Origin: Candidatus Gastranaerophilales bacterium
GTDB taxonomy: Bacteria > Cyanobacteriota > Vampirovibrionia > Gastranaerophilales > Gastranaerophilaceae
NCBI GenBank assembly: GCA_900752845.1
Contig: CAADWU010000140.1
Location: 1 to 18,225, forward strand
Reading direction: 5' to 3'
DNA length: 18,225 nt
Shown: piece by piece, positions 7,236-13,921 of the stretch
Layout: the number at the start of each line of letters is the position of its first letter
Position numbering within the stretch: the stretch's first letter is position 1
The notes under the pieces: model-generated
Databases searched by the model: none
Told to the model about the DNA's origin: nothing
The model's input: the letters and a program-made list of their open reading frames with translations, nothing else
Made by a program: the position numbers and the translations under genes

Positions 7236-7986
7236 AATCTAACAGGATAATTTTTAGGAATTTTCCACCCGTTTCTCATTAACAATTCTGTACAAAAATT
7301 AGCTCTGCCCATAGAGTTATAAGGCCTTGCACTCATTGCTCCGCAGTAGTTAATCAGCTGGTCCTCGGTAAGTGAGGTTGCGTATGTGGTTAAAATTATA
7401 CTATTATTTTTATTGATTGCATAAAAGTTGAATATATCTCTGCCATCAATGCGTCTTTTTTTACTCGGATTAATCAGCACCTTAAAAAGGTGTCCGTTAG
7501 CGGGTGCTGCAAAAAATATTAAAGCTGTCCCGTTAGTTAATGCATAACAGGCACCGTTATAATCGGAGTACATTGCAGAACCGCTTTGTGTACCGTAACT
7601 TTCCGATAATTTTAAACATTCAGCATCCGGATAAGCTTTCAAAATTTTTATGTATGGAGCAAAATATTTTTCAAATACATAGTGAGCGTTTTCTTTACTC
7701 CAGGATGCTGTAACATATTCGGCTTCAAATCCATTACCATATTCATTTTCAGCAAATTTAACAGCATTTGCAATAATTGAATACGAACTTTTTAATCTGT
7801 TTTCAACAACAGATTTTTCATATTTCCCTAACAATGCGGGTATTGTTAATGCAGCTACAACCCCTATTATCCCCAATGTAATTAAAACTTCAGCAAGAGT
7901 AAAAGCGTAATGACATGACTTTCTAAATGTGTCTATATCTGCAATACTCGGGGGGGGGGCATTCTCAAAGCTTCTTGTTTAAACAT
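7232..7986 (-). CDS. Type IV pilin-like prepilin L2, out of frame at a C10 tract
   Basis: Prepilin-type protein read on the minus strand. The ATG (7984-7986) follows GGAGG (7994-7998 complement). The leader MFKQEALRMPPP enters ten C (7950-7959) and reaches a stop after RVLQI. An eleventh C gives MPPPPSIADIDTFRKSCHYA and then FTLAEVLITLGIIGVVAALTIPALL. As written, the only start in the body frame is a TTG inside the helix. The residue before the cleavage site is Ala, not the classical Gly. The body has the conserved Cys pair and NGWKIPKNYP ending found in this pseudopilin group. It differs from the other loci in that the G run is on the opposite strand to the gene. No duplicated FTLAE. The 3' end overlaps rlmN. 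Confidence 0.8.
7950..7959 (-). repeat. Poly-C (G10 on the plus strand) tract of L2
   Basis: Ten bases, starting 27 bases after the A of the ATG on a codon boundary. Ten C leads to a stop six codons on; eleven C opens the prepilin frame. On the plus strand it reads G10-CA and, six bases later, AAGCTTCT, close to the G10-CA-N7-AAGCTCCT arrangement of L1, L4 and L5. Confidence 0.95.
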
Positions 7987-8016
7987 ATTTCATCCTCCAA
8001 TTTCTTTTTCTTTTTT

Positions 8017-8045
8017 ATTATTTAATATATTTTAAAAATTGTCAA
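8017..8045 (-). promoter_or_regulatory. Promoter of prepilin L2
   Basis: On the minus strand, TTGACA (8040-8045) with a 17-base spacer to AATAAT (8017-8022), about 30 bases before the ATG. Its -35 region is shared with the divergent dtd upstream region. It differs from the TTGAAA/TATAAT promoters of L1 and L3-L5. Confidence 0.5.
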
Positions 8046-8073
8046 TATTATATGTTTATTATATCTTTATTTT

Positions 8074-8511
8074 ATGAAAGCATTAATCCAGAGAGTAAAA
8101 AGAGCATCTGTTACAATAGATAATGAGCTGTATTCAAAAATTGATGCAGGAATACTCGTGTTTCTCGGTGTCGCAAAAGACGATGAAAAAGAAAATGCCG
8201 AAAAACTTGCGCAAAAAATTGTGAGTTTAAGAATTTTTGAAGACGAAAATGATAAAATGAACTTTTCGATAAAAGATGCAGGTGGTGAAATTCTTGTGGT
8301 ATCGCAGTTCACTTTATGCGGCGACTGTAAAAAAGGAACCCGACCTTCTTTTGATTATGCTGCACATCCCGACAAGGCTATTGACTTATATGAATATTTC
8401 GTTAAATGTATAGAAGATAACGGGATAACAGTAAAAACAGGAAAGTTTCGTGCAATGATGGATGTGGAACTCGTAAACGACGGCCCTGTAACCTTCTTTA
8501 TAGAAAAGTAA
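8074..8511 (+). CDS. dtd: D-aminoacyl-tRNA deacylase
   Basis: Dtd hydrolyses D-aminoacyl-tRNAs and mischarged glycyl-tRNAs, protecting translation from D-amino acids. The 145-residue protein has the standard length. It begins MKALIQRVKRASVTI and has both family motifs: SQFTLCGDCKKGTRPSF (about 97-113), with Thr in the active-site region, and NDGPVTF near the end, carrying the Gly-cisPro that enters the partner's active site. No Shine-Dalgarno sequence precedes the ATG; the upstream sequence is very AT-rich with overlapping TATTAT/TATATC boxes 8-11 bases before it, so translation may start on a short or leaderless transcript. Divergent from prepilin L2 and separate from the downstream operon, which has its own promoter. 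Confidence 0.96.
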   Translation: MKALIQRVKRASVTIDNELYSKIDAGILVFLGVAKDDEKENAEKLAQKIVSLRIFEDENDKMNFSIKDAGGEILVVSQFTLCGDCKKGTRPSFDYAAHPDKAIDLYEYFVKCIEDNGITVKTGKFRAMMDVELVNDGPVTFFIEK

Positions 8512-8521
8512 ATGAAACCTA

Positions 8522-8550
8522 TTGCAAATATTTTTAAATCATGTTATAAT
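8522..8550 (+). promoter_or_regulatory. Promoter of the Zn-ribbon/rimM/trmD operon
   Basis: TTGCAA (8522-8527), a 17-base spacer and an extended TGTTATAAT ending at 8550. This predicts a 5' UTR of about 100 bases before the ATG at 8655, long for this window. I found no recognisable riboswitch or r-protein leader in it. Confidence 0.7.
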
Positions 8551-8654
8551 GCAGATATTGATATAGAGTTAGAAATCGATTTTTTTTGTACTGAGGAGAA
8601 ATTCTTTATTAACCCGGAATTACGTTATTATTTTTTAATTAAGAGGCTTATATT

Positions 8655-9794
8655 ATGTATGTAAACAAGTGTATCAAATGTGGTCGTGAGTTTGAAACAA
8701 AAAACCCCAAGAGAGTTATTTGTCCGGATTGTTTGTATCCTGATAAAAAAATGATAGTATCTCCTTCTCCAGAAGGTGAAGCTCCAAAAGCTGAAACACC
8801 ATCACCGTCAGAAGAACCATTAAAAGGTTATAGTGCCGGTGGAAGTGATGAAACTCCTCGCTACTACAGCGCAGGAGGAAATCAAGATCAGCAGCGTCCT
8901 TATAACAGACCTCAGCGTCCATATAATAATCAAGGCGGTTATAACAGAGATAACAGACAGGGTGGTTATAACAGAAACTACAATAATCAGGGCGGATACA
9001 ACAGAGATAACAGACAACAAGGTTATAACAGAAGTTATAATAATCAAGGCGGATATAATCGAGACAACAGACCGCAAGGTAATTATAACAGACCTCAACA
9101 AGGCGGTTACCAAAACCGTCCTCAACAAGGTGGTTACAATAGAGGCGGAGGTTTCCAAAACAGAAGACCTCAAGGTGGTAATTTTAACCGTCAGGGCGGC
9201 TTCCAGAACAGAAGACCGCAAATGGGCAACAGAAACAGAGCTCCTAAGCAGCTTTTAGTAAGTAAAGAGCAATTAGAACAAATTGAATTGCTTTACAAAT
9301 TGATGCTGCCGCTTCCAAATCCTGATTGCCATGAAGTTATCGGTGAAAAAATCGGTTTGGAACCAAGAAAAGTATTTTTCGGTATCAACCTTGTCAGACA
9401 AAAGATGATGCTTCCTAAACTTCCTTTTCCGAAAAGAAAGCTTGCGATATCTCCTGATCAATTGTTTGCCATAAAAAATCTTTACGAACCTTTATTGCCG
9501 CTTCCTCCAATCGGCTGTCATAAAATTATTGCAGCACAGTTGAAAATGGATGAGTGGAGAGTTCACGTAGGTATAGGCTTAATCCGTTCTCAAATGGGTA
9601 TGGAACGTTGGAACCAGGATAGACCTGATTTACCTGAAGAATTTAAAAAACAAAAAGCAGAAGAAGCTGCCGCAAAAGCTAAAGAGGCTGCAAAAGATGC
9701 ACCGCAAGCTAAAGAAGCAGAAGCTCCTGTTGAAGAAGTTAAACCTAAAAGAGGCAGAAAACCAAAGAAGGTTGAAGAAGCTCCGGAAGCATAA
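8655..9794 (+). CDS. Zinc-ribbon, Arg/Gly/Asn-rich putative RNA-binding protein
   Basis: A 379-residue protein with no function I recognise. Residues 6-26 hold a zinc ribbon (CIKCG ... CPDC; Cys6, 9, 23, 26). Residues about 80-195 are a low-complexity region of NRDNRQGGYNR units, including three 19-residue repeats (91-147), resembling RGG/prion-like RNA-binding segments. Residues 201-252 and 263-315 are two copies of one domain: EQLEQIELLYKLMLPLP..CHE matches DQLFAIKNLYEPLLPLP..CHK, followed by helices ending GINLVRQKM and GIGLIRSQM. The C-terminal 50 residues are Ala/Lys/Glu-rich and end in KPKRGRKPKK, an AT-hook-like basic tail. rimM starts two bases after its stop. That position suggests a role in ribosome or RNA work, but this is inference. 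AAGAGG supports the start. Confidence 0.85.
   Translation: MYVNKCIKCGREFETKNPKRVICPDCLYPDKKMIVSPSPEGEAPKAETPSPSEEPLKGYSAGGSDETPRYYSAGGNQDQQRPYNRPQRPYNNQGGYNRDNRQGGYNRNYNNQGGYNRDNRQQGYNRSYNNQGGYNRDNRPQGNYNRPQQGGYQNRPQQGGYNRGGGFQNRRPQGGNFNRQGGFQNRRPQMGNRNRAPKQLLVSKEQLEQIELLYKLMLPLPNPDCHEVIGEKIGLEPRKVFFGINLVRQKMMLPKLPFPKRKLAISPDQLFAIKNLYEPLLPLPPIGCHKIIAAQLKMDEWRVHVGIGLIRSQMGMERWNQDRPDLPEEFKKQKAEEAAAKAKEAAKDAPQAKEAEAPVEEVKPKRGRKPKKVEEAPEA
8925..9095 (+). repeat. Three tandem 57-bp coding repeats
   Basis: The units encode NNQGGYNRDNRQGGYNRNY, NNQGGYNRDNRQQGYNRSY and NNQGGYNRDNRPQGNYNRP. The DNA copies differ mainly at third positions, so the repeat is not very recent. Repeat-number variation between strains would stay in frame. 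Confidence 0.8.
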
Positions 9795-9796
9795 AT

Positions 9797-10309
9797 ATGA
9801 CAAAATTTGTTTCTGTAGGTAAGATTTTAAATTTTCATGGAATTCAAGGAGAAGCTAGAGTTGGTTTTTCTAAAAATCAACAAGATTTCTTTTGCTCTTT
9901 AAAAGAAGTTTTTATTAAAGAAAACAATGACTATAAGCTTTTAAAAATTAAAAGTATTCGTTTGCATAAAAACTTTGCTCTTGTAAAATTTGAAGGCATT
10001 AATTCCATTAATGAGCTTATGGAATACAAAGGTTCTTTTCTTTATGTCGAAGAAGAAACCATACGTGAAGCATTGGAAGAAGATGAATTTTTGATAGATG
10101 AACTTGTGGGATTGGAAATTTTTGACCAAAACGGGGCAAAGAAAGGTTTCGTTGTCGGTGTTTCCAATAACGGTGCGAATGACCTGCTTTCTGTCAAAAC
10201 AAATTCAAAACAAATTGTGCTTGTTCCTTTTGTAAAAGCTATCGTAACTGATGTAAGTATTAAAGACAAAAAAATTATAATAAATAACATTGAAGGATTG
10301 TTAGAATGA
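9797..10309 (+). CDS. rimM: Ribosome maturation factor RimM
   Basis: RimM binds S19 and helps mature the 3' head of the 30S subunit. The 170-residue protein has the usual two domains: an N-terminal beta-barrel opening with VGKILNFHGIQGEARV (about 7-22) and a C-terminal PRC-barrel, with ELVGLEIFDQNGAKKGFVVGV (about 102-122) and ANDLLSV followed by VLVPFVKAIV (about 142-151). Start and operon position are clear: it begins two bases after the zinc-ribbon gene and its TGA overlaps the ATG of trmD (ATGA, 10306-10309), implying translational coupling. The usual upstream partners in this operon in many bacteria, rpsP and a KH protein, are absent; the zinc-ribbon protein takes their place. Confidence 0.93.
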   Translation: MTKFVSVGKILNFHGIQGEARVGFSKNQQDFFCSLKEVFIKENNDYKLLKIKSIRLHKNFALVKFEGINSINELMEYKGSFLYVEEETIREALEEDEFLIDELVGLEIFDQNGAKKGFVVGVSNNGANDLLSVKTNSKQIVLVPFVKAIVTDVSIKDKKIIINNIEGLLE

Positions 10310-11001
10310 TTTTTGATGTTTTGACTTTGTTTCCTGAAATGATTGAAAATCATTGTCAATACAGTATTCTAAAGCGTGCTGTAGAAAAACGGATTTTATC
10401 GGTTAATACTGTTAATCCTCGTGATTTTACCCTTGATAAACACAAAAAAGTCGATGATACTCCATATGGCGGTGGAGCAGGAATGGTGTTAATGGCACAG
10501 CCTTACGTTGATGCTTATGAAAGTATTGAAAAAACTGATAATTCAATTACTATAATGCTTTCGCCTCAGGGTGAACCTTTAAATGATGCTATTGTGAATA
10601 ATCTTGCTAAATATGACCAAATTATTATGTTATGTGGGCATTATGAGGGGTTTGACGAAAGAATAAGAGAAATAATTAAGCCAAAGGAAATTTCTATAGG
10701 AGATTTTGTTCTTACAGGCGGAGAACTTCCTGCTTTATGTTTAATAGATGCTGTTAGCCGAAAAATTGAAGGAACTCTTGGGAAAATTCAATCTGCAGAT
10801 GAGGACAGTTTTTCAAACGGGCTTCTTGAATATCCGCATTATACAAAACCCAGAGAATATAGGGGATTAAAAGTTCCTGATGTGCTTTTGAACGGTAATC
10901 ATAAGGAAATAAATGAATTTAGATATGAAAAAAGTCTAGAACGAACAAAAGCAAAACGTCCTGACCTATATACTAAACATCTTGAAAATATCCAAAAATA
11001 G
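10306..11001 (+). CDS. trmD: tRNA (guanine-N1)-methyltransferase TrmD
   Basis: TrmD methylates N1 of G37 next to the anticodon and prevents +1 frameshifting at G-rich (proline) codons. The 231-residue length is normal. SPOUT trefoil-knot motifs are present: MLCGHYEGFDERI (about 106-118), ISIGDFVLTGGELPAL (about 128-143), and LEYPHYTKPREYRGLKVP (about 174-191). HKKVDDTPYGGGAGMV (about 46-61) is the typical N-terminal signature. It overlaps rimM by four bases and ends the operon. The promoter of prepilin L3 begins inside its last codons (TTGAAA at 10982-10987), and there is no terminator between them, so operon read-through into L3 is possible. Confidence 0.97.
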   Translation: MIFDVLTLFPEMIENHCQYSILKRAVEKRILSVNTVNPRDFTLDKHKKVDDTPYGGGAGMVLMAQPYVDAYESIEKTDNSITIMLSPQGEPLNDAIVNNLAKYDQIIMLCGHYEGFDERIREIIKPKEISIGDFVLTGGELPALCLIDAVSRKIEGTLGKIQSADEDSFSNGLLEYPHYTKPREYRGLKVPDVLLNGNHKEINEFRYEKSLERTKAKRPDLYTKHLENIQK

Positions 11002-11009
11002 TTTATAAT
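10982..11009 (+). promoter_or_regulatory. Promoter of prepilin L3
   Basis: TTGAAA (10982-10987), a 16-base spacer and TATAAT (11004-11009). It overlaps the trmD 3' end and matches the L4 and L5 promoters in both boxes and spacing. Confidence 0.7.
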
Positions 11010-11026
11010 AAAATATATAGAAAGGA

Positions 11027-11044
11027 GGCAGCGAAGCTGCTTTC
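11027..11044 (+). repeat. Hairpin repeat in the L3 5' UTR
   Basis: Identical to 2584-2601 (GGCAGCGAAGCTGCTTTC). In L3 the segment is flanked by GAAAGGAG on both sides (11020-11027 and 11062-11069), as if a small element had inserted into, and duplicated, the Shine-Dalgarno region. Confidence 0.75.
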
Positions 11045-11074
11045 CACATATGTCAATATAAGAAAGGAGCGAAT

Positions 11075-11874
11075 ATGAAAAGATTTAGTTATGTTGGGGG
11101 GGGGGCAACCTTTTAGGCTCCTGTAGTAAGGTTTTCACTTTAGCAGAGGATGCTACGCACAGGGACCCCGCTTTTCGATTGAGTATCGAAAAGAAGGGGG
11201 ATACGTTTGGTATTCGTCGTTGTGCGTTTACCCTGGCGGAAGTATTGGTCACTTTAGGTATTATCGGGGTGGTTTCGGCTATGACCGTACCTTCTTTGAT
11301 GCAGAATTATCAAAGACAGTCTTATGTTGCACAGCTGCATAAGGTTTACAATGAAGCACAGCAGGCTGCACAAATGGTATTAACAGATACTAATGCAATT
11401 AATTTACAGGAAGCAGGCTTAACTACGGACGAGGCCGTTGATGCGTGGGTTAAAAAGTATTTTAAAGTTGTAAAAGAATGCGGTAATAAGAGCTCTGATT
11501 GTTTTGCTTCAGGAGAATATAAAAGACTTAACGGAAGTCCAATGGAGAGTATTTTTAAGTACGGTAAAAATCAATATATTCTTGCCAGCGGGACTGCTAT
11601 TTATGCTGTTGCATCAGGGGGCGGTATGATAACTATTTATATAGATACAAACGGGAAAAAAGGTCCAAATATTATCGGTCGTGATGTTTTTCCAGCAAGA
11701 ATTTACAATAACGGCATAATGGACGATTGCGCATGTCCTGAATTGACTGATGCTCCGTTAACTAAAGAACAGCGTGAAACTTCTTATGAGGACCATTGTA
11801 TTGCAGGAAAAGAGGGATGCTGGTGGGGATGCTTCGGTAAAATTTTAAATGATAACTGGCAGATGACATATTAA
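11075..11874 (+). CDS. Type IV pilin-like prepilin L3, out of frame at a G10 tract
   Basis: Prepilin-type pseudopilin. The ATG follows AGGAGC (11065-11070). MKRFSYV leads into ten G (11096-11105), then GCA ACC TTT TAG. With an eleventh G it continues NLLGSCSKV/FTLAEDATH and, after an insert, RRCAFTLAEVLVTLGIIGVVSAMTVPSL. The first FTLAE has Val rather than Gly before it and the second has Ala. As written, the body frame can start only at a TTG (11179) with no convincing ribosome-binding site. The body is about 170 residues with Cys-rich C-terminal half, IDTNGKKGPNIIGRDVF loop and LNDNWQMTY ending. The 64 bases from the tract onward match L1 at 60 positions, although the bodies differ. A terminator hairpin follows directly. 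Confidence 0.8.
11096..11105 (+). repeat. Poly-G tract (G10) of L3
   Basis: Ten G starting 21 bases after the A of the ATG, on a codon boundary. The ten-G frame stops at TAG 11114-11116, the twelve-G frame at TAG in CTCCTGTAG; only eleven or eight G is open. Confidence 0.95.
11166..11200 (+). repeat. Inverted repeat inside the L3 coding insert
   Basis: CTTTTCGAT (11171-11179), loop TGAGT, then ATCGAAAAG (11185-11193), extended outside by CCCC and GGGGG. It encodes the extra residues (RDPAFRLSIEKKGDT) between the two FTLAE motifs, longer than the equivalent segment of L1 or L5. Confidence 0.75.
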
Positions 11875-11897
11875 AAAAGCCTCATTAGAGGCTTTTT
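11874..11897 (+). terminator. Bidirectional terminator between L3 and a minus-strand operon
   Basis: AAAAAGCCTC, loop ATTA, GAGGCTTTTT. It is flanked by T-rich sequence downstream and A-rich sequence upstream, so it can end both L3 and the convergent gene whose stop is at 11901. Confidence 0.85.
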
Positions 11898-11900
11898 ATT

Positions 11901-12377
11901 TTAAAATTTTCTGTTTAAGTCGTTATAGTGACCAAAACCGAGTACATCTTTAAAGAATCTTACACCTGCATAAATACCAAGACCGATAGCAGAACCTTTT
12001 GCCCATTTACCTTTAGCACATAATGCACCTAAACCTAGACCAAGCGGTACTACACTGTTTACAAGCATAGAGCCGAAACCTTTAAAATATCCGATACCAG
12101 AATTAACGAAATGTCTTACGTTGTTTTCCATTTCAAAATTAAATACACCTCTTTTCAGTTTTGAGGTTGTGTTGCTGGGCGTAGACAGATATTGAGTATT
12201 ACTGAACCTGTCAGCGCAAGCATCAGCATCTCTGCTTTTTGCATAAACGTCGGACTGAATTTTGCCTATGATATGAGAATCATATGCAACAACACCAAGT
12301 GCTGCTGCACCTGCGCCTTTTGCCAAATATTTAGTAAAATTACTTTTTACTGATGTTAATGCTGTTGATAAACTCAT
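11901..12377 (-). CDS. Hypothetical Gly/Ala-rich membrane-associated protein
   Basis: A 158-residue protein I do not recognise. It has two hydrophobic, glycine-rich stretches: AKGAGAAALGVVAYDSHIIG near the N-terminus (about 19-38) and LVNSVVPLGLGLGALCAKG plus AIGLGIYAGVRFF in the last third. These look like membrane or membrane-inserting helices separated by a polar, Asn/Ser-rich loop. There is no signal peptidase motif. Its ATG shares one base with the TAA of the upstream gene (TAATG at 12375-12379), so it is translationally coupled to that protein and the two probably act together. Ends at a shared bidirectional terminator. Confidence 0.75.
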   Translation of the reverse strand: MSLSTALTSVKSNFTKYLAKGAGAAALGVVAYDSHIIGKIQSDVYAKSRDADACADRFSNTQYLSTPSNTTSKLKRGVFNFEMENNVRHFVNSGIGYFKGFGSMLVNSVVPLGLGLGALCAKGKWAKGSAIGLGIYAGVRFFKDVLGFGHYNDLNRKF

Positions 12378-13192
12378 TATTTTTCACCATTTGATTTGTT
12401 TTCTGATTTTTTAGTGTCTTTTACTTCAAATTCTTTTTCTACTTTTTGACCTGACATTTTCAAGAGGATATTTGTTGCCTGCATAGCATCTTGGCCATAT
12501 CCTGATTTAGAATTTTGCATTGCTTTAAGAAGTCCTACAGTATAATCATCACCTGTTGCAACTCTTGAATCAAGAACGCTTAATGCTAAGATTTTTACTG
12601 CTGTTGAAGGATCTTGTAGCATTTTGTTAACTAAAGCATTTAAAGCTTTATCATCTTTTCTTGAATGGTCTTCTTCAAGTCTTGCAACAACTTCTTTTGC
12701 ACCCATTAATCTGACTTCTTTATCTTGACTGTTTAAATAGTTTTCAAGATTTTTAATATATTCGTCAGTTAACTGTACAATTTCACGTTTTTCAGTTTTC
12801 TTTTCTGTTTTTTTATTTTCAGTTGTTGTGGTTGTATTTGAATTTGTGTTATTTGTTGAGTTTTTACTGTTGCCCCAGTCATTTGTATAGTAACCTGACG
12901 GATAGCATCCGCTTGCAGCCGTCGGACCATAGTTTGGAGCATTAACATTATATACCGGAGCTGTTGAACCAGGTGTTGCAACAGACGGGTTAAATATTTG
13001 AATATTTACACCAGAATAGTTTGGAACCTGAACATTTTGACTTTGAGGCTGCGCAATTGGAGCAGTTTGGTACTGAGGTGTCTGCTGTTGTATGGCAGGT
13101 GCTTGTGCCTGAACAGGTTGTTGAGGCGGACATTGGCACTGTGGCATAACCTTTGGCTGCTGTATGTTTTGTTGTCCTACTGAACTTTGCAT
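12377..13192 (-). CDS. Pro/Gln-rich protein with C-terminal HEAT-like helices
   Basis: A 271-residue protein of unknown function. Residues 1-58 are rich in Gln and Pro with a CQCPP motif. Residues about 59-90 form a conserved-looking segment (YSGVNIQIFNPSVATPGST). Residues 107-140 are an Asn/Thr/Lys low-complexity linker. Residues about 143-246 are paired amphipathic helices (YIKNLENYLNSQDKEVRLMGAKEVVARL; ALNALVNKMLQDPSTAVKILALSVLDSR) spaced like HEAT/armadillo repeats, which usually bind proteins. The tail is highly charged. No signal peptide or membrane segment. The start is preceded by AAAAGGG. It is coupled to the membrane-associated gene at 11901, so a cytoplasmic scaffold bound to a membrane partner is a reasonable but unproven picture. 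Confidence 0.8.
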   Translation of the reverse strand: MQSSVGQQNIQQPKVMPQCQCPPQQPVQAQAPAIQQQTPQYQTAPIAQPQSQNVQVPNYSGVNIQIFNPSVATPGSTAPVYNVNAPNYGPTAASGCYPSGYYTNDWGNSKNSTNNTNSNTTTTTENKKTEKKTEKREIVQLTDEYIKNLENYLNSQDKEVRLMGAKEVVARLEEDHSRKDDKALNALVNKMLQDPSTAVKILALSVLDSRVATGDDYTVGLLKAMQNSKSGYGQDAMQATNILLKMSGQKVEKEFEVKDTKKSENKSNGEK

Positions 13193-13297
13193 GAAAACTA
13201 CCCTTTTACTACTTATATAAATAAAGTAATATTTGTATTGGTAATTGCTTATTCATTAAGAAATGTTACATAGTTTTTTTTAATTTCACATGATAGT

Positions 13298-13303
13298 TAT
13301 AAT
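13298..13303 (+). promoter_or_regulatory. -10 box giving a leaderless transcript
   Basis: TATAAT ends six bases before the ATG at 13310, as at 5518-5530. There is no ribosome-binding site, and the -35 region is only a T run. Confidence 0.45.
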
Positions 13304-13309
13304 TGTTAT

Positions 13310-13891
13310 ATGGGTAACTATGAAGAAAATTATTTAGCAAAGCGTCCTCAATCTCTTTGTCATATGTGCGGTAAATGTTGCAGGGTGGTTACAACTTCTA
13401 CGCCTTATAATAAACTTGTTAAAATGGCAGAAGAAGGAGATGCAGGTGCAGTTGATTTTTTATCATTGTTTGAACCTTATGAATCTATTGAAGCTGCAAA
13501 AAAAGTAGATGCTGATGTTGTTGATAATATTATAACCCGTCTTTCTGAGGATGGTAATTTCAAAGAAGAAGAAACAACTTTTTATTGCTGTAAATATTTG
13601 CAGGATGATAATTTATGCTCAAATTATGAAAACAGACCTGCATTATGCAGACACTGCCCGTCTTCTCCCTGGTCAATAGTTCCGCCTGGATGCGGCTTTG
13701 AGGGGTGGCTTTTCTGGAAGCGTGAAGAAGAAAAAGAAAAAGTCAGACGTGCTAAAGAGGAGCTTTTAGAACTAAAGCTTTTGAAAAAACGTAATAACTC
13801 ACCTGAAACACTTCAAAAAATTGAAGCTGTAGAACAAAAGATTATACGCAATATTGATATGTATAAGAAATACGGCTCTGAAAACTGGTAA
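13310..13891 (+). CDS. YkgJ-family cysteine-cluster protein (second paralogue)
   Basis: A 193-residue member of the same YkgJ/UPF0153 family as the gene at 5530. It has LCHMCGKCCRVV (Cys17, 20, 23, 24) and a second cluster: FYCCKYLQDDNLCSNYENRPALCRHCP (Cys93, 94, 103, 113, 116) with Cys128 in PPGCGF. The shared SDYENRP/SNYENRP and ESCGF/PGCGF blocks show the paralogy; it lacks the 80-residue N-terminal helical region and instead has a charged coiled-coil-like C-terminus (about 137-190). No Shine-Dalgarno sequence; the -10 box is six bases before the ATG. It is a single-gene unit divergent from the HEAT-like gene and ends in a strong terminator. Metal type and target are unknown. Confidence 0.85.
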   Translation: MGNYEENYLAKRPQSLCHMCGKCCRVVTTSTPYNKLVKMAEEGDAGAVDFLSLFEPYESIEAAKKVDADVVDNIITRLSEDGNFKEEETTFYCCKYLQDDNLCSNYENRPALCRHCPSSPWSIVPPGCGFEGWLFWKREEEKEKVRRAKEELLELKLLKKRNNSPETLQKIEAVEQKIIRNIDMYKKYGSENW

Positions 13892-13921
13892 AAAAAAGGC
13901 TCTTAAATGAGCCTTTTTTTT
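13891..13921 (+). terminator. Bidirectional terminator between the YkgJ-like and GH57 genes
   Basis: AAAAAAAGGCTC, loop TTAAAT, GAGCCTTTTTTT followed by another T. It overlaps both stop codons (TAA at 13889-13891 and the minus-strand stop at 13920-13922) and is symmetric enough to serve both strands. Confidence 0.9.

Noticed and set aside
8551..8654. Riboswitch or small ORF in the 100-base 5' UTR of the 8655 operon
   Set aside because: No convincing conserved aptamer core or ribosome-binding site with a start codon was found, only AT-rich sequence.
8820..9258. Long open frames on both strands overlapping the RG-rich gene
   Set aside because: They arise from the repetitive NRDNRQGGY codons and have low-complexity translations (runs of Ile/Thr/Val) with no start signals.
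13193..13309. Promoter for the minus-strand pair starting at 13192
   Set aside because: A TATAAG-like box exists on the minus strand but no acceptable -35 hexamer lies at the right distance, so it is not listed.
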